Shown: positions 1 through 7,103, counted from the first letter of the stretch. The stretch is DNA of 12,202 nucleotides from Acidobacteriaceae bacterium (GCA_003156235.1 PMGP01000289.1:1-12202), one strand, 5' to 3'. Numbers and translations: made by a program. The notes: generated from the letters alone by a model not told the origin.

Positions 1-126
1 GCCCCGAAGGGGTGCCTGAATATGGAATGCAGGCTTCTTGGTTATTCTGCAACAGTCTCCCGGTTCCAATTTGCCCGATCTCCGGCACGTTCTTACCCTT
101 TGGATTCCGCTTTATTTGTCCACAAC

Positions 127-156
127 TTGCTCACAAGCACGAAACCCTCGTATCAT
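127..156 (+). promoter_or_regulatory. Possible sigma-70-type promoter of pyrR
   Basis: A TTGCTC hexamer (127-132) and a TATCAT hexamer (151-156) are separated by 18 bases. The -10 element matches the consensus at 5 of 6 positions, the -35 at only 3 of 6. The predicted transcript would begin near 163 and leave a leader of about 50 nucleotides before the pyrR ATG. This is pattern matching only. Confidence 0.3.
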
Positions 157-182
157 CCTTCGAGAAGCTAGCTGCGAAAGGC

Positions 183-197
183 TGGCTGCTACAGCCA
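183..197 (+). promoter_or_regulatory. Short hairpin in the pyrR leader
   Basis: TGGCTG (183-188) and CAGCCA (192-197) are perfect inverted repeats around a CTA loop. The hairpin ends 16 bases before the pyrR ATG, just upstream of a weak purine-rich ribosome site (AAAGAGAG, 201-208). PyrR proteins are known to regulate pyr genes by binding leader RNA, so the hairpin could matter for autoregulation. It has no U-tract, so it is not an intrinsic terminator, and I see no clear match to the Bacillus PyrR binding loop. Confidence 0.3.
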
Positions 198-213
198 CGC
201 AAAGAGAGTACCC

Positions 214-783
214 ATGAGTGAAGCCATAAGCAAAATTTCCCTGCGCATCAAGGGCAGGCTGATGTCTGCCTCGGAGGTCGAGCGCACACTGGTGCGCCTG
301 GCGCACGAGATCGTGGAAAAGAGCAATGGCAGCAAGGATCTGGCCCTGGTCGGCATCAAACGCCGCGGCATACCGCTGGCTGAGAGGCTCGGAAAGCTGA
401 TCTCCGGCATTGAGAAGCGCCCGATCGAAACAGGGATACTCGATATTCAGTTCTACCGTGACGACTTGACGACTGCGGATATTCGCCCAGTGGTCACGCC
501 GGGCGCCATCGGAATCGACATCGAGGGCCGCGACGTGGTGTTGTGCGACGACGTGCTTTATACCGGTCGGACGGCCAGGGCCGCACTCGATGCTCTGTTC
601 GATCACGGACGGCCTCGCCGCGTGCAACTGGCCGTGCTCATCGACCGTGGCCATCGCGAGTTGCCCATCGAGGCCACTTATGTCGGCAAGCACGTGCCCA
701 CCAGCCGCCGCGAAATCATCGAAGTCAAGTTCCAGGAGATCGACAACGACGAACAGGTTCTGCTGGTCGAACGGGTCGATTAA
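214..783 (+). CDS. pyrR: Bifunctional pyr operon regulator / uracil phosphoribosyltransferase PyrR
   Basis: PyrR proteins are cytoplasmic. They bind pyr mRNA in response to UMP to reduce pyrimidine synthesis, and many also convert uracil and PRPP to UMP. The 189-residue length is normal for the family. The type I phosphoribosyltransferase PRPP loop is visible as VVLCDDVLYTGRT (residues 108-120), with the conserved paired aspartates. The PyrR-type C-terminal stretch (about residues 144-164, DRGHRELP followed by YVGKHVPTS) is present, as is an early KRRG motif (49-52). The ATG at 214 has a weak AGAG ribosome site and the N-terminus aligns well with family members. No pyrB or pyrC follows: the next gene converges from the other strand 22 bases downstream. 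pyrR is therefore the last gene of its transcript here. It has no functional link to the polysaccharide genes. Confidence 0.95.
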   Translation: MSEAISKISLRIKGRLMSASEVERTLVRLAHEIVEKSNGSKDLALVGIKRRGIPLAERLGKLISGIEKRPIETGILDIQFYRDDLTTADIRPVVTPGAIGIDIEGRDVVLCDDVLYTGRTARAALDALFDHGRPRRVQLAVLIDRGHRELPIEATYVGKHVPTSRREIIEVKFQEIDNDEQVLLVERVD

Positions 784-805
784 GCACCTCATTGAAACGA
801 ACGAA

Positions 806-1429
806 CTATATCCAGCCGCGGACGGCATAGTAGACGATCTTGACGGTTTCGGTCGCCATGGTCTCGAAGGCGGAAAAGCGCTCGTACCAATGCTCGGTGG
901 AGTGAAGCACATCCGGTACCGCCATGGGTGCGGCTTCGATGCCCAGCTTGCGGAATACGCGCAGAGCTCGATACATATGAAAATCGCTGGTGAGAAGAAC
1001 CTTCTTGCCGGGCAGGGTTTGGATCAGGCGCGCTGTCTCGATGGCGTTTTCGCGGGTGCTGGCGGATCCCCGCTCGGTGACGAAGACTTCGCGGGGAACG
1101 CCGTCGGCGATCAGAAAGTTGAAAATGCCGGGCCCTCCGCTCCCGCAGATCACGATCTTCCTGAAGCCACCCGTTTGCCAGGCAAAAAGCGCCTGGCGCG
1201 CGCGCCAGTAAGACGAATAGGAGATGCCGCCATACTGTTCGTCGGCCGCGGCGCTGAGCAGAATAAGAACGTCGCCTTTGGGCTGCCCGGAGGAATCAGA
1301 ATTGCCGGGGCCGGAGTAGGCCCGTACCCACCACGAAACGACAGGCGTGGAGATCACCAGCACGGTAGTGAGTCCGATAACCGCGAGCAGGCGATAGAAA
1401 GCTCGGCCGGCTTTGCGCAGGGTCCTCAT
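806..1429 (-). CDS. YdcF/SanA-like DUF218 family membrane protein
   Basis: This 207-residue protein has one predicted N-terminal membrane segment (about residues 11-31, preceded by basic residues) followed by a DUF218 domain. Family hallmarks are visible: an R-x-x-x-A helix after the first strand, a CGSGGPG loop, the RGSASTRENA stretch, and TSDFHMYRA near the C-terminus. YdcF, SanA and ElyC relatives act at the envelope; their chemistry is poorly defined. I chose the ATG at 1429 over a start 24 bases upstream because it forms an ATGA overlap with the stop of the preceding glycosyltransferase gene and has AAAGG about 7 bases before it. This implies translational coupling and a role in the same polysaccharide pathway. 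It is the last gene of the minus-strand operon and converges on pyrR with no clear terminator hairpin in the 22-base gap. Its specific function is unknown. Confidence 0.85.
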   Translation of the reverse strand: MRTLRKAGRAFYRLLAVIGLTTVLVISTPVVSWWVRAYSGPGNSDSSGQPKGDVLILLSAAADEQYGGISYSSYWRARQALFAWQTGGFRKIVICGSGGPGIFNFLIADGVPREVFVTERGSASTRENAIETARLIQTLPGKKVLLTSDFHMYRALRVFRKLGIEAAPMAVPDVLHSTEHWYERFSAFETMATETVKIVYYAVRGWI

Positions 1430-2610
1430 ACGCTGCCTTTCGCGCGGGCACACACAAGCGATTCAAAGATTCCGAGCAGCTCTGCCGCGACCGCCTCCCA
1501 GCTTCGGCTTCCGTGCGCGGAGATAGCCTGGGCATCCCAGGTTCTGTCCCAGTTTCTGTCGAGGACGGATGCGAGGGCCTGAGCCAGCGCGCCGGAGTCG
1601 CGAGGGGGCACGAGCCGTCCGCACTCATCGCTCAGGATCTCGGGGATGCCGCCGACATTGGAGGCCACGACAGGCCTGCCACAGGCCAGCGCCTCAAGCA
1701 CCACGTTGGGGCAGCCTTCCATGTAACTCGGCAGGGTAACCAGATCAGCCGCTGCCATCCAGACAGCGACCTCATCGAAGGCGCACCCTGGCAGCGCGTG
1801 GATGTAGCCGGCGGCGTCATTGGCCTGAAGGTCGCTTTGGATGATAGGCCTGTCCGGTCCCTCGCCAATCAGATACACATGCAGGTTTGCGCGCTTCGGA
1901 CGCAGCGCAGCCGCTGCCTCGACCAGTTCGCGAAGGCCTTTTTTCACGTCCATGCGCCCGATATAGAGCACAACCTGCGAAGCTGGGTCGATGCCGAGCT
2001 TCCGCCTTGCCTCAAGACGGTCTCTGACGTGGAAGACGGAGAGGTCGCAGCCGTTGACGACGGCGCGGGTTTTCTCCTCCGGTGCGCCCATGGCTACAGC
2101 TTTCAAGCGCAGATCGCCGCTGACCGTGACCAGATAATCGGCCTCGCGCAGAACGGTGCGTGTGTGCAGATACGATATCGGATCGCCGATTCTGTTGATG
2201 TCGGAGCCAATGCTCATGGCAACCACAGGAACCGCGAGGGCCTTGCCGAGCTTGAGAGCGGCATATCCTTCCGGATAAAGAAAACAGCTGAATATCAGAT
2301 CGGGCGCAAACCGGCGCACATGCGGAAGCAGAGTGCGGGCGGCCATCCATCCGTTGAACGGACGAGAGAGCAGAGGCAGCGCGGGATAGTCAAAGTAACT
2401 CGCCTTCACATCGGGCGGGCTGTAAGAGGGGTCCAGCTTGCTATAACTCCGACTGCGTGGCTTGAGTAAAGAAGGATAAGTCGCATTGGGATAGAAGACG
2501 CGCAGATCAGTTTCGCGGGCAAGCACACGCAGCGTCTGATAGGCCGACCGCCCCTGCCAGGGCTCCGCAGAACTGGGGAAATAACGAGTGACGACCGCAA
2601 TTCTGAGCAT
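1426..2610 (-). CDS. GT4-family glycosyltransferase
   Basis: This is a 394-residue retaining GT-B glycosyltransferase, expected on the cytoplasmic face of the membrane, moving a sugar from a nucleotide donor to a lipid-linked glycan. The N-terminal Rossmann half starts with IAVVTRYFPSSAEPWQGR (residues 4-21). The donor half starts near VVLYIGRMDVKKG (213-225), which supplies the conserved Arg/Lys pair. The EX7E motif is intact: E298 and E306 within EGCPNVVLEA, followed by GRPVVASNVGG. The ATG at 2610 has an AAGGA site 5 bases upstream, the best ribosome site in the operon. The stop overlaps the start of the DUF218 gene (ATGA). Its N-terminus closely matches the truncated gene at 4158-4319, so two members of this subfamily once existed in the operon. 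Donor and acceptor cannot be assigned from sequence. Confidence 0.93.
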   Translation of the reverse strand: MLRIAVVTRYFPSSAEPWQGRSAYQTLRVLARETDLRVFYPNATYPSLLKPRSRSYSKLDPSYSPPDVKASYFDYPALPLLSRPFNGWMAARTLLPHVRRFAPDLIFSCFLYPEGYAALKLGKALAVPVVAMSIGSDINRIGDPISYLHTRTVLREADYLVTVSGDLRLKAVAMGAPEEKTRAVVNGCDLSVFHVRDRLEARRKLGIDPASQVVLYIGRMDVKKGLRELVEAAAALRPKRANLHVYLIGEGPDRPIIQSDLQANDAAGYIHALPGCAFDEVAVWMAAADLVTLPSYMEGCPNVVLEALACGRPVVASNVGGIPEILSDECGRLVPPRDSGALAQALASVLDRNWDRTWDAQAISAHGSRSWEAVAAELLGIFESLVCARAKGSV

Positions 2611-2670
2611 AACTATCCTTCTGTTACGGCAGGCTGGGTTCAGGTGCGGACTATGATCCCAGGCGCACGC

Positions 2671-4092
2671 TTACTTTTTCTTCATCCAGTCTTGGCCGAG
2701 GATTACGGCCACGCTCTGGCGGATGCGAGTGACATGATTCCAGCCTATGTTGCCGGATTTCAGCGCATACCAGGTTTTGATAATGTAGCCCTTGCGCAAC
2801 GAACGGCGAATATCTTGCTCGGAGACTCTAGGCAGATTCATGGCTCGTTCCCGGACGTCGCCGAATTGGTGTGAGTCGAGCAGCAACCCAAACTTTTGCG
2901 CGGTGCCCCAAAGACGAGATCCAGGGTACGGCGTAGCCACCTGCCATGACATATAGTTGATCAGTCCTTCGCTCAATAAGCGTCGCGCGAATTCTAAAGT
3001 CTTATTCACCTCGGCCGGCGACTCGTAGGCGAGTTTTCCACCCTCTTCCCAGGCATGATAGAGCATGAAGAACCCGAACACCTTGATACCCTGAGCCTGA
3101 AATATCCGGCACGCGTTGACCACCTGTTCGAGTTCAATGTGCTTCTTGAGGCCGTCGATGGTACGCTGGTTGCCGCTTTCCACGCCGATGTGGACCATCC
3201 ACAGGTTCATCTTCCGAAACTCGCGCGCCAACTCCTCACTGACTTTGTCGGCACGAACATTGCACTGGAAATACAGGTCTCTGTGCCCAAGATTCTGAAG
3301 CGCACGTGCAACCTCGATCGGCCAATCGAGATTCACGTTGAACTCGTCGGCGCTCAGGTAAATCTCGCGGATGCCGCGCTGATACAGCCCCTCGACTTCC
3401 GCGGCAACCGCCTGCGCCCCGCGGAGCCGTACCCACGGCTTGCTCTCTTTCCAGATCGGATTGGAACAGAACCAGCAATCGAACGGGCAGCCCCGGCTCA
3501 CCACGACATAGGTCTGCGGTTCGGCGCGATGGAGGTGCATTCCCTTGTACTTGGCAAAGTCGATAAGGTCCCACGCCGGAACCTGGATAGAATCCAGATT
3601 CTTGATGGGCGGGCGTTTCTCGGTACGGAACGGCTCGCCATCGCGCCGGAAGGCGATGCCGAAAATATCCGCCAGGAGTTTTCCATGGCCTGCATAGTGG
3701 GCTACAACATCGCAGAAGACATCCTCGCCTTCGCCGATGACGCAAACATCGACGGCGGTCTCCCGGATTACCTGGTCCCACGCGGCTGTTGGATGCGCAC
3801 CACCCGCTATAATTGGAAGCCTCGGAAATCGCTTGCGTACAGCAGCAATCGTTCGGTGCGCGAGCGGAGATGTGAAAGAAGCGTAGGACAGTCCATAGAG
3901 GTCCGGCTGAATGCGCTCTATGGCATCGAGGTGACCGGCAAGGTCATACTGGCTTTCCAGGTAATCAAAGCTGATGCCAGAACCGGAAAAGCGTTGTCTC
4001 GCGCTGCTTATCAAGTAAAGAATCCCCATGTTGGGGTACGCGGCGTCGTAATCACGCTCGCGCTGAGGCGGATCAGCCAACAAAACCTTCAT
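2671..4092 (-). CDS. B12-binding-domain radical SAM protein
   Basis: This 473-residue protein has a cobalamin-binding-like N-terminal domain (about residues 1-135, including GGAHPT at 97-102 and VIGEGED at 118-124) and a radical SAM core. The [4Fe-4S] ligands are C202, C206 and C209 in GCPFDCWFC (CX3CX2C). ESGNQRTID (305-313) fits the SAM/substrate strand of this class. Family members often methylate or rearrange unactivated carbons; hopanoid, bacteriochlorophyll and antibiotic enzymes belong here. The substrate is unknown, but the position between glycosyltransferases suggests a sugar or lipid carrier of the polysaccharide pathway. I chose ATG 4092 because AAGGAG (4104-4099) lies 6 bases upstream; an in-frame GTG at 4095 would leave only 3. 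The 60-base gap to the next gene suggests cotranscription. The ligand motif DxHxxG is not visible, as is common in B12 radical SAM enzymes. Confidence 0.9.
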   Translation of the reverse strand: MKVLLADPPQRERDYDAAYPNMGILYLISSARQRFSGSGISFDYLESQYDLAGHLDAIERIQPDLYGLSYASFTSPLAHRTIAAVRKRFPRLPIIAGGAHPTAAWDQVIRETAVDVCVIGEGEDVFCDVVAHYAGHGKLLADIFGIAFRRDGEPFRTEKRPPIKNLDSIQVPAWDLIDFAKYKGMHLHRAEPQTYVVVSRGCPFDCWFCSNPIWKESKPWVRLRGAQAVAAEVEGLYQRGIREIYLSADEFNVNLDWPIEVARALQNLGHRDLYFQCNVRADKVSEELAREFRKMNLWMVHIGVESGNQRTIDGLKKHIELEQVVNACRIFQAQGIKVFGFFMLYHAWEEGGKLAYESPAEVNKTLEFARRLLSEGLINYMSWQVATPYPGSRLWGTAQKFGLLLDSHQFGDVRERAMNLPRVSEQDIRRSLRKGYIIKTWYALKSGNIGWNHVTRIRQSVAVILGQDWMKKK

Positions 4093-4157
4093 CACTTTCT
4101 CCTTACACTGAATCCTCGTCCGACTTGCCTACAGCGTGTTTCAAAATAGACTCATCA

Positions 4158-4319
4158 TCAACCAGGATTTCCATTTTGACTCTCGGCTATAAAAAATATA
4201 AACCGGCTGCATCCGCTCGCGATCTTTTTGCGCCGCCTCAGCAGTATCTGACAGGCAGACCGGCCCTGCCAGGGTTCCGCCGAGCTGGGAGAATACCGCG
4301 TGACTACGGCAATCTTCAT
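4158..4319 (-). pseudogene. Truncated 5' remnant of a second GT4 glycosyltransferase gene
   Basis: The frame opens with ATG at 4319 and ends at 4158 after 53 codons. Residues 3-26 match residues 4-27 of the intact GT4 encoded at 1426-2610 at 21 of 24 positions (IAVVTRYSPSSAEPWQGRSA against IAVVTRYFPSSAEPWQGRSA at the core). After that the similarity stops and the sequence becomes low-quality basic and aromatic residues. Codon by codon, 58 of 72 bases match, and 9 of the 14 differences are silent. The copy therefore diverged under selection before it broke, rather than being a fresh duplicate. Its ATG overlaps the TGA of the upstream glycosyltransferase as ATGA, so the reading start is still coupled although no catalytic domain remains. 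The following 65 bases lead into the radical SAM gene. A short peptide may still be made; a function for it is doubtful. Confidence 0.8.
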
Positions 4320-5542
4320 GGTACAACCTGTGGCAAAGGCCGGTTTGGTGAAATCCGGTTGTTCTCCAGAATAGCCTCGAACTCGCGGATGACAGCCTCC
4401 CAGGAGAATTCGTTTCGCACACGCATGAGCGCGTTGTGCGCGATGGTGTGCCGTGCTGCATCGTCGGAGAGCAAGCGGACACAAGCAGCGGCAAAGTCGC
4501 CAGGATCGTCGGCCAGGACGATGTCCTTGCCGTCTGTATAACGCAGCCCCTCGGCACCCACCGTGGTGGAGACAACGGGGACTCCCGACGCCATGCACCC
4601 GTAAATTTTCAATCGGGTTCCTCCGCCGATGCGCATGGGGACGATGGAAATCTTTGCTCCCCAGAGATAAGGCCGCATATCTTCAACATTGCCGGTGACG
4701 CATACGCCGGTGAGACCCTGCGCCGCCTTGAGCACGCTAGTGTCGGGCGCGCGTCCCGCGATGGTAAAAGTCGTGCCGGGCAGCCGATCACGGATCAAGG
4801 GAAGCACCTCGGAGAGAAAATACACGACTGCGTCAGCGTTTTGCAGCGCATCCATGGATCCGCTGAAGACGATGTCCGAGATAGGAGAAACGGCGCCACG
4901 GGGCGCATAGTATTCTACATCGACGCCAGTCGAGACACTGGTGACGTTCTCAATTCCAAACATGCGTTTCATTCTCGATGCATCGATCTCTGAAACAGCG
5001 ATCACGTGCTTCGCCATCCGGCAAATTTTTCCCTCATAAGCCTCCGTCTTTCTGGCCTGCATTTGAAAGAAAAGCTTCTTCAGGAGAGAACGGCTGTGCT
5101 CGACGTGCCGTTGCCAGATCGTCGTCTCAACATTGTGCTGAAAAAGCACACACTGTCCCATGTCTGTAACATTCGGGGCTGAGGTCAGAAAGTCGCAGAC
5201 GATGGAATCGTAATGCTCGGTGGCAATCAAGGCATCAATCTGATGCCTGAGCTTTCTTGAAGAATAACGGAATACTCCCAACGGAATTGGGTTCACGATG
5301 CTGCTCGCGAGCTGAGGAATAAGACCGAGAGAGCCTCTGCGGGGCGCGGAATGCTCCGCGTAAATGTGGCGGCTGGAGTACTCCGAGCTTCGTTGCAGAC
5401 CCTCATGATTTCGCGGGTCGATGAGTGCGGCAAAATGAATCTCATGCCGTTTGTGCAGCTCCTCGAGTGTGCCAAGGGTGCGAATATGAGAACCGCAATC
5501 GATGGGGTGCGGGAAAAATGGACAGATCCAAAGAATCTTCAT
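4316..5542 (-). CDS. GT4-like glycosyltransferase (Stp1/EPS-associated type) with altered donor-site glutamate
   Basis: This 408-residue GT-B protein begins MKILWICPFFPHP and has a glycine-poor nucleotide fold, then a donor half with FSGSMDALQNADAV (226-239). It ends in the GGGTRLKIY...GVPVVSTTVGAEGL region (306-333) typical of exopolysaccharide-linked sugar transferases. It should act in the cytoplasm on lipid-linked sugar acceptors. In relatives the segment after GTRLKI normally reads as aromatic or Leu, then Glu, Ala, Met. Here residue 315 is Gly (GGG, 4600-4598) and 316 is Cys, so the conserved glutamate is missing. Either the enzyme is impaired or it uses another residue. It is the first gene of the minus-strand operon. 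AGGAG lies 13 bases before the ATG, a longer gap than usual. Its TGA overlaps the start codon of the truncated glycosyltransferase remnant. Confidence 0.88.
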   Translation of the reverse strand: MKILWICPFFPHPIDCGSHIRTLGTLEELHKRHEIHFAALIDPRNHEGLQRSSEYSSRHIYAEHSAPRRGSLGLIPQLASSIVNPIPLGVFRYSSRKLRHQIDALIATEHYDSIVCDFLTSAPNVTDMGQCVLFQHNVETTIWQRHVEHSRSLLKKLFFQMQARKTEAYEGKICRMAKHVIAVSEIDASRMKRMFGIENVTSVSTGVDVEYYAPRGAVSPISDIVFSGSMDALQNADAVVYFLSEVLPLIRDRLPGTTFTIAGRAPDTSVLKAAQGLTGVCVTGNVEDMRPYLWGAKISIVPMRIGGGTRLKIYGCMASGVPVVSTTVGAEGLRYTDGKDIVLADDPGDFAAACVRLLSDDAARHTIAHNALMRVRNEFSWEAVIREFEAILENNRISPNRPLPQVVP

Positions 5543-5586
5543 TGTTGCGGTTTTACTCCTCGCCAGAGTATTAACGGAGCGGCTGC

Positions 5587-5615
5587 TTTATCGACATCCA
5601 CATACACATGATAAA
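5587..5615. promoter_or_regulatory. Inverted repeat in the divergent promoter region
   Basis: TTTATC (5587-5592) and GATAAA (5610-5615) are perfect 6-base inverted repeats 17 bases apart. They lie in the 103-base gap between the divergent glycosyltransferase operon and the dehydrogenase gene. The symmetry could be a shared operator, or overlapping AT-rich promoter elements for both directions. Neither strand shows a strong -35/-10 pair. Confidence 0.25.
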
Positions 5616-5645
5616 CTACCTTCGAATGAGGGCGAGTCGAACGGC

Positions 5646-6941
5646 ATGAATTATAAGCAAAACGTAATCGTAATGGGCCTGGGATATGTTGGCTGTGTGA
5701 GCGCCGCCTGCCTGGCTGAAATTGGGCACAATGTGCTCGGAGTTGACCGCGATATCAATAAAGTGGAAGCGATCAGGAAGGCGCAATCGCCGTTTTTTGA
5801 AGCCGGACTGGACAACCTTATCCAGAAAAATGTTGCCGCGGGGCGGCTGCAGGCTGGCGCGCTGGATGAAAAGGCTCTTGGCGCGGCGGATGTTGTGATG
5901 CTATGCGTCGGCACTCCCTCGCAGCCGAATGGGAACATCGACCTCAGCCATTTGCGGCGGGTTTGCGAGGAGATCTCGGTCCTGCTCCGGCGCAGAACAA
6001 AGCGCCTGATCGTTGCCGTGCGCAGTACCGTGTTTCCGGGGACATGCGAGAGCCTTCTTGAGAGCGTCTTCGCCCAAAGAGAGGATGTTGACATCGTCTC
6101 TAATCCTGAGTTTCTGAGGGAAGGCACAGCCGTGAAGGATTTCATGGAGCCTTCTCTTCTGGTGGTCGGCGGAAGCACGGACGAGGCCGCACAGACGGTG
6201 GCCGGCTTATACTCCGGCCTTCCCGGGGAGGTTTCCATCGTCTCGTTGCGCACTGCCGAGATGATCAAGTACACCTGCAATGCCTTTCACGCGCTGAAGA
6301 TAGGATTCGCAAACGAGATCGGCTCGCTTGCCTCCAGCCTCGGAGTCAACCCTGAGCAGGTAATGGCGACCATGTGCCGCGATACAAAACTGAATATCTC
6401 GCCGGCTTATCTCAAACCCGGCTTCGCGTTTGGCGGATCGTGCCTGCCCAAAGACCTGCGCGCCCTCACCTTTCGCTCTTCTCGGCTAGATTTGAAGCTG
6501 CCGCTGTTGGAGTCCGTTCTGCCCTCCAACGACGAACATCTCAAGCGCAGCATTCACGAGGTGCTAGAACTATCGGGATCGAGGATCGGTATTTTCGGAC
6601 TTGCCTTCAAGGAAGATACCGATGATCTTCGCGAAAGCCCGGTGATTACCCTCATCGAGCATTTGATCGGCAAGGGCAGAGCGGTTCGCATTCACGATCC
6701 GCACATTCAGCTCGACGAGATTTATGGCAGTAATCTCAGCTTCGTGGTTTCTGCGCTGCCTCACATCGGCAGACTCCTGACGCGTAGCCTAGATGAGCTG
6801 ATCTCGTCCTCAGACGCGTTGGTAATCGCACAAAAGCCTACGGTCGCGGCACTGGCTCAGATGACCGCCAGCGGGATGACCATTCTCGATCTCACCAAGC
6901 TCCCGCTCAAAGCTTCATCCGCGAAGCGAACACTTGTTTAG
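5646..6941 (+). CDS. UDP-glucose/GDP-mannose 6-dehydrogenase family, closest to GDP-mannose dehydrogenase AlgD
   Basis: The enzyme oxidises the C6 hydroxyl of a sugar nucleotide to a carboxylate with two NAD+, making a uronic acid donor in the cytoplasm. The 431-residue length fits. The NAD+ site GLGYVG (11-16) is followed by CVGTPSQPNG (87-96), NPEFLREG (153-160), KYTCNAFHA (208-216), the catalytic Cys266 in FGGSCLPKD (262-270), and K322 with DDLRESP (326-332). Leu after the catalytic Cys, the PLLESVLPSN stretch and the C-terminal PHIGRLL resemble AlgD (GDP-mannuronate) more than UDP-glucose dehydrogenases, which usually carry Phe there. That substrate call is inference. ATG 5646 is chosen because the Rossmann strand begins right after it. 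The open frame extends to 5502, but those 48 codons overlap the divergent gene and look unlike protein. The gene starts the plus-strand group. Confidence 0.92.
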   Translation: MNYKQNVIVMGLGYVGCVSAACLAEIGHNVLGVDRDINKVEAIRKAQSPFFEAGLDNLIQKNVAAGRLQAGALDEKALGAADVVMLCVGTPSQPNGNIDLSHLRRVCEEISVLLRRRTKRLIVAVRSTVFPGTCESLLESVFAQREDVDIVSNPEFLREGTAVKDFMEPSLLVVGGSTDEAAQTVAGLYSGLPGEVSIVSLRTAEMIKYTCNAFHALKIGFANEIGSLASSLGVNPEQVMATMCRDTKLNISPAYLKPGFAFGGSCLPKDLRALTFRSSRLDLKLPLLESVLPSNDEHLKRSIHEVLELSGSRIGIFGLAFKEDTDDLRESPVITLIEHLIGKGRAVRIHDPHIQLDEIYGSNLSFVVSALPHIGRLLTRSLDELISSSDALVIAQKPTVAALAQMTASGMTILDLTKLPLKASSAKRTLV

Positions 6942-6962
6942 CCAGGATCACCAGGTGCTTCC

Positions 6963-7103
6963 ATGCTAAATAAACTAAAGATTCAAGCCGAGGATATGTT
7001 CCGGTATAATCCGGCTGTTCGCAACATGCTTGCCTCCGCCATTCTCTTGAAGACGCCCAAGGCGCAAGCCACAAACACTGTTGAGGCACATGAAACTGTT
7101 TAG
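6963..7103 (+). CDS. Possible small protein of 46 residues, unknown function
   Basis: The frame starts at ATG 6963, 21 bases after the dehydrogenase stop, with AGGTG about 5-6 bases upstream. It encodes a short basic, alpha-helix-like peptide beginning MLNKLKIQAEDMFRYNPAVR. Its TAG (7101-7103) overlaps the acyltransferase start by 14 bases, which would allow translational coupling. I do not recognise it. It could be a real small gene, a remnant, or a chance frame in the 148-base gap. Confidence 0.35.
   Translation: MLNKLKIQAEDMFRYNPAVRNMLASAILLKTPKAQATNTVEAHETV

Noticed and set aside
1..16. CCCC-GAA-GGGG inverted repeat at the window edge as a terminator
   Set aside because: The stem seen is only 4 base pairs, no T-run follows, and the left part is cut by the window edge.
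112..912. 266-codon minus-strand open frame across pyrR
   Set aside because: pyrR on the plus strand has intact diagnostic motifs, and the antisense frame also runs into the tail of the DUF218 gene.
590..1582. Long plus-strand open frame opposite the DUF218 gene
   Set aside because: It lies antisense to a gene with clear family motifs, and its translation has no recognisable domain; such frames are common in G+C-rich coding DNA.
1513..2469. 318-codon plus-strand open frame opposite the GT4 gene
   Set aside because: It mirrors the glycosyltransferase coding strand, has no family motif, and has no upstream ribosome site of note.
3055..4149. 364-codon plus-strand open frame opposite the radical SAM gene
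   Set aside because: The opposite strand carries the CX3CX2C enzyme with a strong ribosome site; this frame shows no domain.
5502..5645. N-terminal extension of the dehydrogenase
   Set aside because: It overlaps the 5' end of the divergent glycosyltransferase gene, and the NAD-binding strand begins immediately after ATG 5646.
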